11,094 nucleotides of DNA, from contig SPBQ01000033.1 in assembly GCA_004525875.1 (NCBI GenBank), forward strand, positions 1 through 11,094, in the 5' to 3' direction. Positions within the stretch are counted from its first letter, which is position 1; each line of letters begins with the position of its first letter. The position numbers and the translations under genes were made by a program. Shown here one piece after another: positions 6,683-11,094 of this stretch. Under the pieces are notes generated by a model, which saw only the letters and a list, made by a program, of their open reading frames with translations, made no database searches and was not told the DNA's origin. This stretch comes from Myxococcales bacterium (GTDB taxonomy: Bacteria; Desulfobacterota_B; Binatia; UBA1149; SPBQ01).

Positions 6683-7302
6683 CGGCCGCGCTCGTCGCAT
6701 CGAACGTGATGCTGTGGATCGCGGTGGTGGCGCTGTCGCTCACGGTCCTGGCGCTGGTCCGTCAGGTCGGGCTCTTGCACGAACGGGTCGCGCCGGCGGG
6801 CGCACTCCTGCCGCAGACGGCGGTCAAGGTGGGGGAACGAGCACCGGAGCTCACGCTGCACGACCTCGACGGTAGCGACGTGAAGATCGGCGGGCCTGAC
6901 GACGGGGGCCGAACGACGCTGCTGTTCTTTCTGTCGCCGACCTGCCCGGTCTGCGAGACGTTGCTGCCGACACTGCTGGCCACGGCGCGTGCGGAGGATG
7001 CTTCGATACGTCTGGTGTTCGCGAGCGACGGGGCAGGGGAGGCGCACGCGGAATACGCCCGAAACCACACTCTGCGGGACTGGCCCTACATCGTCTCGGG
7101 CGAGCTCGGCATCGCCTACCAGGTGGCGAAGCTTCCCTTCTGTGTTCTCCTTGACGCGGCGGGCATCGTCCGTGCCGCGGGCATGGTGAACACGCGCGAG
7201 CATGTCGAGAGCCTGTTCGAGGCGAGCGACCAGGGCGTGGCCAGCATTCAGGATTTCATCGCCAGACGCCGAGAAGGCGGCGACGGACGCTCGGCTGCCT
7301 GA
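6679..7302 (+). CDS. aauD: MauD/AauD-like membrane-anchored thioredoxin-fold protein
   Basis: A 207-residue thioredoxin/redoxin-fold protein of the MauD family, thought to act as a periplasmic disulfide isomerase or reductase for the cysteine-rich small subunit. An N-terminal membrane anchor spans about residues 4-27 (ALVASNVMLWIAVVALSLTV); RQVGLLHERVAPAGAL right after it is highly MauD-like. The active site is CPVC (Cys89, Cys92) in FLSPTCPVCETLLP; KLPFCVLLD at 151-159 holds the expected cis-Pro (Pro153) plus an extra Cys155. The ATG at 6679 overlaps the aauE stop and has GGAGGG at 6669-6674; an in-frame start at 6616 would add residues inside aauE and is rejected. The 3' end is followed 17 bases later by aauA. 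Confidence 0.9.
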   Translation: MTAALVASNVMLWIAVVALSLTVLALVRQVGLLHERVAPAGALLPQTAVKVGERAPELTLHDLDGSDVKIGGPDDGGRTTLLFFLSPTCPVCETLLPTLLATARAEDASIRLVFASDGAGEAHAEYARNHTLRDWPYIVSGELGIAYQVAKLPFCVLLDAAGIVRAAGMVNTREHVESLFEASDQGVASIQDFIARRREGGDGRSAA

Positions 7303-7319
7303 TAGACCGGAGAGCACGC

Positions 7320-7859
7320 GTGGACCGAATCATCGAACACTACTCGCGACTGCTCGCGCGGCGCACGGGGCGGCGTGGTTTCATCGCACGGCTCGGTACG
7401 CTGCTGATCGGCGCGTCGGTTCTGCCGCTGCTGCCGGTGGCGCGCGGCGGCACCGGCCCGGCTCGCGCCGCGACCGGGGCGGACGGCGGTGAAGGTCCGC
7501 AGGCTGATCCGAATGACTGCGAGTACTGGCGCCATTGCGCGATCGACGGATTCCTCTGCGGCTGCTGTGGCGGATCGGCGACGTCGTGTCCGCCGGGTAC
7601 GGAGATGTCGCCGGTGACCTGGATCGGCACGTGCCGCAATCCAGCCGACGGCAAGGACTACATCATCTCGTACAACGACTGTTGCGGTAAGCACTTCTGC
7701 GGGCGCTGCTTCTGCAATCGCAACGAGGGCGAGCGGCCCGCGTACCACTGGTATCGCAACAACGACATCAACTGGTGCGCCGGCACCAAGACTCAAGTGT
7801 ACAACTGCTCGACGGCGCTCGTCGTCAGCCTGGCCGTCGAGGGTCAGCCCGAGAAGTGA
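7320..7859 (+). CDS. aauA: Aromatic amine dehydrogenase small (beta) subunit, TTQ precursor
   Basis: A 179-residue catalytic subunit that deaminates primary (probably aromatic) amines to aldehydes in the periplasm, using tryptophan tryptophylquinone made from two of its own tryptophans. TTQ residues are Trp101 (VTWIGTC) and Trp152 (DINWCAG), exactly 51 apart as in Trp57/Trp108 of MADH and Trp109/Trp160 of AADH. Asp76 and Asp120 (YNDCCGK) match MADH Asp32 and Asp76. Fourteen cysteines, the AADH count as I recall it (MADH has twelve), plus DGFLCGCCGG, WIGTC, DGKDYIISY and GERPAY, resemble A. faecalis AADH more than MADH. The leader contains RRTGRRGFIARLG and a hydrophobic stretch, a Tat-like signal as in mau small subunits. 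Oddity: the residue equal to AADH Thr172/MADH Thr122 is Ser164 (NCST). GTG start with GGAGAG 5 bases upstream. Confidence 0.93.
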   Translation: MDRIIEHYSRLLARRTGRRGFIARLGTLLIGASVLPLLPVARGGTGPARAATGADGGEGPQADPNDCEYWRHCAIDGFLCGCCGGSATSCPPGTEMSPVTWIGTCRNPADGKDYIISYNDCCGKHFCGRCFCNRNEGERPAYHWYRNNDINWCAGTKTQVYNCSTALVVSLAVEGQPEK

Positions 7860-7882
7860 GCGGGAAGTGAGCGGCAAGTGAG
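7854..7882 (+). repeat. Three 11-base tandem repeats at the aauA / cytochrome c junction
   Basis: AAGTGAG occurs at 7854-7860, 7865-7871 and 7876-7882, with an exact period of 11 bases and near-identical spacers (CGGG, CGGC). The first copy holds the aauA stop TGA and the third holds the cytochrome GTG start. The repeat probably arose by slippage; it also supplies purine-rich sequence that could serve as a weak ribosome binding site. Confidence 0.7.
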
Positions 7883-8342
7883 AACGCCCTGGCCGACCCG
7901 GTGGCTCGCGCCAACGGTACCGGCCGGCATCGCTGCGTTGATGGCGGTGATTGTGATGGCGAGCACGGCCACCGACGTGAGGCCGGCCGATGCTTTCGAC
8001 GCGCTCGCCCGTCACGACTACGTGCTGCACTGCTCCGGCTGCCACCGAGCGGACGGTGCCGGAGCCGAGCGCGTGGTCCCGTCGTTCGAGATGATGGGTG
8101 TGTTCATGGCCGCCGAGGCCGGGCGCGAGTACCTCATCCGTGTTCCGGGCGTGGCCCATGCACCGGTCACTGACGCGCGGCTGGCGGCGTTGCTCAACTA
8201 CGTCGCGGACGAGCTCGCGGGAGTCTCCGTGCCAGCGCCGTTCACCGAGGCCGAAGTGGCGCGGCACCGTTCCGAGCCGCTCGTCGATCCGCTGGCCGCC
8301 CGCAAAACGCTTCTCTCCCGGCTACTTACCGCTTCTCGCTAG
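7878..8342 (+). CDS. Periplasmic mono-haem cytochrome c (aau orf-2-like)
   Basis: A 154-residue c-type cytochrome with one haem-binding motif, CSGCH (Cys52, Cys55, His56), in YVLHCSGCHRADGAG. Residues about 15-30 form the hydrophobic core of a signal peptide or anchor (AGIAALMAVIVMAST). Met72, Met73 or Met77 in FEMMGVFM could be the distal haem ligand, and LAALLNYVADEL near 102-113 resembles the C-terminal helix of class I cytochromes. The protein has a charged tail (EVARHRSEPLVDPLAARK) past the fold. Its place directly after aauA matches the small mono-haem cytochrome reported downstream of aauA in A. faecalis as I recall; it is a candidate electron carrier for the dehydrogenase. It is not MauG, which has two haem motifs and is far larger. 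GTG start, 18 bases after the aauA stop. Confidence 0.85.
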   Translation: MRTPWPTRWLAPTVPAGIAALMAVIVMASTATDVRPADAFDALARHDYVLHCSGCHRADGAGAERVVPSFEMMGVFMAAEAGREYLIRVPGVAHAPVTDARLAALLNYVADELAGVSVPAPFTEAEVARHRSEPLVDPLAARKTLLSRLLTASR

Positions 8343-8367
8343 CGCGCCCGCGCGGCCCTTCCGGTTC

Positions 8368-8385
8368 GGCTCGAGGGTTCGAGCC
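8368..8385 (+). terminator. Hairpin after the amine dehydrogenase operon (candidate terminator)
   Basis: GGCTCGAGGGTTCGAGCC is a perfect 7-bp inverted repeat with the loop GGGT, located 25 bases after the cytochrome c stop. It is followed by CCACGCCACATTCTC, not a T-tract, so it is at best a weak or Rho-assisted terminator. No coding sequence lies between 8343 and 8492. Confidence 0.4.
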
Positions 8386-8403
8386 CCACGCCACATTCTC
8401 CAG

Positions 8404-8433
8404 TTGACAAGCCTGTACGCAATTGACTACATA
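8404..8433 (+). promoter_or_regulatory. Candidate sigma70-type promoter for the 851-residue secreted protein
   Basis: A perfect -35 TTGACA at 8404-8409 is followed after 18 bases by TACATA at 8428-8433, a weak (3 of 6) -10 element. The surrounding stretch is noticeably richer in A and T than the coding DNA. This is the clearest promoter-like element in the window and would start transcription near 8440, about 50 bases before the ATG at 8493. The two TGTA/TACA dyads overlap the spacer, the -10 and the start region. Confidence 0.45.
8414..8431. promoter_or_regulatory. Operator-like 18-bp dyad, copy 1
   Basis: TGTACGCAATTGACTACA is an imperfect palindrome: TGTA, two bases, CAATTG, two bases, TACA, with 14 of 18 positions symmetric. 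It lies in the spacer and -10 of the candidate promoter. Copy 2 begins 24 bases downstream and is identical at 15 of 18 positions, which argues for a protein-binding site. The regulator is unknown. Confidence 0.5.
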
Positions 8434-8437
8434 CCGG

Positions 8438-8455
8438 TGTACGCAAACGCCTACA
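8438..8455. promoter_or_regulatory. Operator-like 18-bp dyad, copy 2
   Basis: TGTACGCAAACGCCTACA repeats copy 1 at 15 of 18 positions with a 24-base period and keeps the outer TGTA/TACA arms (12 of 18 positions symmetric). It covers the expected transcription start of the candidate promoter, where binding would tend to repress. Confidence 0.5.
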
Positions 8456-8468
8456 GTGGGCAGCCCAC
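8456..8468. promoter_or_regulatory. Small palindrome GTGGGCAGCCCAC abutting dyad copy 2
   Basis: Two perfect 6-bp arms (GTGGGC and GCCCAC) surround a single A at 8462. It starts on the base after dyad copy 2 and ends 24 bases before the ATG. It is too tightly looped to be a good RNA hairpin with one loop base, so it is either a DNA-binding site or a smaller 5-bp-stem, 3-base-loop hairpin in the leader. Confidence 0.35.
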
Positions 8469-8492
8469 GATGCCCGTATAAGAGGATACGCG

Positions 8493-11048
8493 ATGATCTC
8501 GACTCTTCCCGCTTGTCTCGCTCGCGGCCGCGCCGGCCTGGTCTCTCTTGCCGCCGTCTGCTCCGCACTCGCGGGCGCCGGCACGGCCGTGGCGCAGCAG
8601 ACTCCTTGCCTCACGCCGCTCGCGCCGAACGAACCGCTCTGCAGTGCGGCTGTGTCCGACTCGGGCTGGCCGATCTCTCACCGCGGGCCGTACGCCCAGG
8701 GCTCCTCGGCGCTGCCGGCCCCGGTTGCCGGTCAGGTGATCACGGCCGAGCACATCGATCTGACCGGCACGCCCATCACGCTCGCGGTCTCGCCCGCGTA
8801 CGGCGACGGCGAGCGTGCGGTCTGGGGTGCGCTGCTCGGGCTCAACGGCGGCATCATCAAGATCGACGCCGACACCTTCTCACTTGTCGACACCTACATC
8901 CCCGCCGATGAGGAGCTCGACCCACCGACGATTCCGCTCGGCGTGAGCGGCGCTTACAGCGTTGCGGATCCGAGCTTCCATTTCGTGCTCGGCCGTGCCG
9001 ACTTCGTCGAGATCTACGGCGACAGTGTGGCCGGCGACCGCTCCTCGGAGATCGCGCTTATCAAGCGCGTGTTCCTGCCGCCGAGTTTCTTTTGCCGCGA
9101 CACCGATCTGCTCGTCGGCGGCGTGATGCTCGCCGACGGCAACCTCGCCATCGTCACCGAGCAGGCGGCCGTCGGTGTCATCCCCAGCGACGAGGTCGGA
9201 ATGGACGCGGCCAACCTCGTATCGTTGCCGTCGGAGAATGGCGCGGACTGTGCCGATCTTCTGATCCCCGACGAGGACCTCGAGACCGTATCGAACAGCA
9301 TCGCGGCTGACGAGTACGGCGGCATCTACGTCGTGAGCGACGCGGCGATGTACAAGTACCAGTGGGACGGCGCCAGCCTGACGCAGGTGTGGCGCACCGA
9401 GTACCTGAGCGACGCGCCATTCTCGGTCCTGAGGCTCGGCCCCGGTTCCGGCTCCACGCCGAGCCTGATGGGCACCGAGCTCGACGACGACCGCTTCGTC
9501 GTCATCACCGACGGCCAGGAGCTCATGCATCTGGTGCTCATGTGGCGCGATGAGATCCCGGTCGACTGGACCCCCATCGCGCCAGGCCGCGATCCGCGTA
9601 TCGCCTGCGAGATCCCGGTGACGTTCGGCGACCCGGCTTCGACTCGCTCGCTGTCCGAGCAGTCGGTCCTGGTTCGCGGCTACTCGGCCGTCGTCGTCAA
9701 TAATCTTCTGTCGGACGAGTCGGCGGCGCAGACGCCGATCACGGTGCTCGCCCCCGCGCTCGCGGCGCTCGAGGGCGGCAACCCGGACGTCGCACCGTTC
9801 GGCGCCGAGCGCTTCGACTGGGATCCCACGACACGCAGCTGCATCAGCGTATGGACCAACACGACCGTGAGTCTGCCGAACGCCATCCCGACGATGAGCG
9901 AGGCGACGGGTCTTATGTACGCCCTCGGCCAGCGCGACGGAGTGTGGGGAATCGAGGCCATCGACTTCGACACCGGCGAGTCGGTGTTCACGGCCCAGAG
10001 CGCACAGGCCGCGTGCTCGCAGACGATCATCGACCAAGTAGCCGCCTCTGCGCTCGGCTTCGTGCTTTCGCCGGTCATCGAACGCCTGCCGGCGAGTTGC
10101 GAGAACTCGCTGTTCGCAGCGACCGAGATCGGACCCGACGGCGCGATCTACCAGGGGACGTTCCTCGGTGCCTCGCGCTTCGTGCCCGATTCGGTGGTGG
10201 CGCTGGCTGCGCGCGTGCAGTCGACAGCCGGCGTCGAGCAGGGGCTCGATCTGGTCAGTCGCGGCCTGGCGACGACCGGCTCGGACATCGAGGCGGCGCG
10301 TGACGCGATCGAGCGTGGCCAGACCCAGCTCGACGCGACGCTGCTCGCGATCGCGGATGCCAACACGAGCGGTGAGCTCGATGCGAGCACCGCAGCGGGC
10401 GCGGATGCGGCCGCTGCCGACGCGCTGGCGCACTTCGCCTCCGCCGAATCGCTGATCGACAGCGATGTCCCGGCCACGGACGCCGAGCTGGCCGACGCGG
10501 CAGACGATCTCGCACTCGCGCTGGACTTCCTCACGCCGTGCCCACCGATGCCGCAGGCCGACTGTCGCACGGAGACGAAGGGTAAGCTGCTGGTCAAGCA
10601 GAGCGGAGGCAAGAAGAACAAGCTGCTGTGGAAATGGACGAGCTCGACGGGCATCGATGCCGGTACGCTGCCCGATCCCACCGACGACGCCGGCTACGCT
10701 CTGTGCCTCTACGAGGATCTGACCGGCGTGCGTTTCGCCGAGATCGTCATCCCGGCCGATGGTACGAAGTGGGCGCAACGCAAGAAGGGCGACGGTCTGC
10801 AGTACAAGGACAAGGAGACGACGGCGGCCGGGGTGTCGAAGGTTCTCATCAAGGAGGCCAGCACCAAGGCGACGGCCCAGGTGAAGGGCAAGGGCGAGAA
10901 CGTGCCGTTCATCACGCTGCCGGTGACTGCCCCGGTGGTGGCACAGCTCCTCAACGGCGAGACGGGACTGTGCTGGCAGACCACGTCTGACGGCACCGAT
11001 CTGAGGAAGAACGACGCCGTGCAGCTGAGCGGAGGCTCGAAGCCGTGA
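8493..11048 (+). CDS. Large secreted propeller-like protein with orphan C-terminal domain, function unknown
   Basis: An 851-residue exported protein. Residues 1-34 are a Sec signal peptide with predicted cleavage after AVA (before Gln35). Residues about 80-560 contain repeated strand-rich units with propeller-like phrases: LNGGIIKIDADTFSLVDTY, VVSDAAMYKYQWDG, TGLMYALGQRDGVWGIEAID and GPDGAIYQGTFLG. They remind me of uncharacterised secreted PQQ-like propeller proteins, though no metal or cofactor motif is recognisable. Residues about 565-680 are Ala/Asp-rich and probably helical. After a Cys-Pro linker near 683, a Lys-rich domain (about 690-851) begins KGKLLVKQSGGKKNKLLWKW and ends near GLCW. 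ATG with AGAGGA 6 bases upstream. It has its own candidate promoter and is probably not part of the amine dehydrogenase operon. No enzymatic role can be assigned. Confidence 0.85.
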   Translation: MISTLPACLARGRAGLVSLAAVCSALAGAGTAVAQQTPCLTPLAPNEPLCSAAVSDSGWPISHRGPYAQGSSALPAPVAGQVITAEHIDLTGTPITLAVSPAYGDGERAVWGALLGLNGGIIKIDADTFSLVDTYIPADEELDPPTIPLGVSGAYSVADPSFHFVLGRADFVEIYGDSVAGDRSSEIALIKRVFLPPSFFCRDTDLLVGGVMLADGNLAIVTEQAAVGVIPSDEVGMDAANLVSLPSENGADCADLLIPDEDLETVSNSIAADEYGGIYVVSDAAMYKYQWDGASLTQVWRTEYLSDAPFSVLRLGPGSGSTPSLMGTELDDDRFVVITDGQELMHLVLMWRDEIPVDWTPIAPGRDPRIACEIPVTFGDPASTRSLSEQSVLVRGYSAVVVNNLLSDESAAQTPITVLAPALAALEGGNPDVAPFGAERFDWDPTTRSCISVWTNTTVSLPNAIPTMSEATGLMYALGQRDGVWGIEAIDFDTGESVFTAQSAQAACSQTIIDQVAASALGFVLSPVIERLPASCENSLFAATEIGPDGAIYQGTFLGASRFVPDSVVALAARVQSTAGVEQGLDLVSRGLATTGSDIEAARDAIERGQTQLDATLLAIADANTSGELDASTAAGADAAAADALAHFASAESLIDSDVPATDAELADAADDLALALDFLTPCPPMPQADCRTETKGKLLVKQSGGKKNKLLWKWTSSTGIDAGTLPDPTDDAGYALCLYEDLTGVRFAEIVIPADGTKWAQRKKGDGLQYKDKETTAAGVSKVLIKEASTKATAQVKGKGENVPFITLPVTAPVVAQLLNGETGLCWQTTSDGTDLRKNDAVQLSGGSKP

Positions 11049-11067
11049 GCGATCCAACGTTAACCGA

Positions 11068-11094
11068 CGCGCGGTCGAGCGCCGAGACCGCGCG
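11068..11094 (+). terminator. Inverted repeat at the window end (candidate terminator stem)
   Basis: CGCGCGGTC (11068-11076) and GACCGCGCG (11086-11094) are perfect 9-bp arms around a 9-base loop, beginning 20 bases after the secreted-protein stop. The window ends on the last paired base, so a following T-tract cannot be checked. Position and stem strength fit a terminator; a protein-binding site for the next gene is the alternative. Confidence 0.45.

Noticed and set aside
8371..8402. tRNA 3'-end-like sequence (GGGTTCGAGCCCC... ending CTCCA)
   Set aside because: The TTCGA loop is part of a perfect hairpin, but the acceptor strand finds no matching 5' strand upstream, the T-stem has a mismatch, and the CCA is not at the right distance. 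A tRNA remnant or attachment site is not supported.
8477..8482. TATAAG as a -10 element
   Set aside because: No -35 at a suitable distance, and it abuts the ribosome binding site AGAGGA, so transcription would begin almost at the ATG.
8880..11057. Very long - strand open frame (725 codons) opposite the secreted protein
   Set aside because: The product is Arg/His/Gly-rich low-complexity sequence with no recognisable fold, whereas the + strand has a signal peptide, ribosome binding site and promoter. Length alone is expected in GC-rich DNA.
1..11094. CRISPR arrays, insertion sequences, transposases, rRNA genes
   Set aside because: No repeat-spacer pattern, no transposase-like protein, no terminal inverted repeats with target duplications and no rRNA-like sequence were seen.

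Overview
The window is GC-rich bacterial DNA with twelve genes, all on the + strand and mostly overlapping or only tens of bases apart. Many start with GTG, and one starts with TTG. The genes point to a Gram-negative proteobacterium-like organism with an active periplasm: a Tat-type leader on the amine dehydrogenase small subunit, a periplasmic c-type cytochrome, and FabA- and FabZ-type acyl chemistry. My best guess is a Desulfobacterota/Binatota- or Myxococcota-like lineage, but this rests on gene content and is not proven.

Region 1 (1-4794) is a compact type II acyl-assembly operon. In order it encodes a FabA-type dehydratase (5' end outside the window), a FabG-type ketoreductase, a FabZ-type hotdog dehydratase, a FabF-type ketosynthase, a dedicated acyl carrier protein, a PlsC-type acyltransferase and a 4'-phosphopantetheinyl transferase. 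Together they could prime a carrier protein, extend, reduce and dehydrate an acyl or polyene chain, and hand it to a lipid or other acceptor. The set looks like a specialised secondary acyl pathway (aryl-polyene- or flexirubin-like in logic) and not housekeeping FAS II. No starter-unit ligase, thioesterase or exporter is visible, so the product is unknown.

Region 2 (4848-8342) is an amine dehydrogenase operon in the order large subunit, MauE-like, MauD-like, TTQ small subunit, mono-haem cytochrome c. As I recall it, this is the arrangement of the aromatic amine dehydrogenase (aau) cluster of Alcaligenes faecalis. The small subunit has 14 cysteines, both TTQ tryptophans and the catalytic aspartate, and its sequence resembles AADH more than methylamine dehydrogenase. 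The usual catalytic threonine is replaced by serine. MauD and MauE would help fold the disulfide-rich small subunit, and the cytochrome is a candidate electron carrier. No MauG, amicyanin or azurin gene is present.

Region 3 (8343-11094) begins with a 150-base intergenic stretch containing a hairpin, a sigma70-like promoter, two tandem 18-bp dyads with TGTA...TACA ends, and a third small palindrome. It drives an 851-residue secreted protein with a propeller-like body, an Ala-rich helical stretch and an orphan Lys-rich C-terminal domain. A perfect inverted repeat follows at the end of the window.
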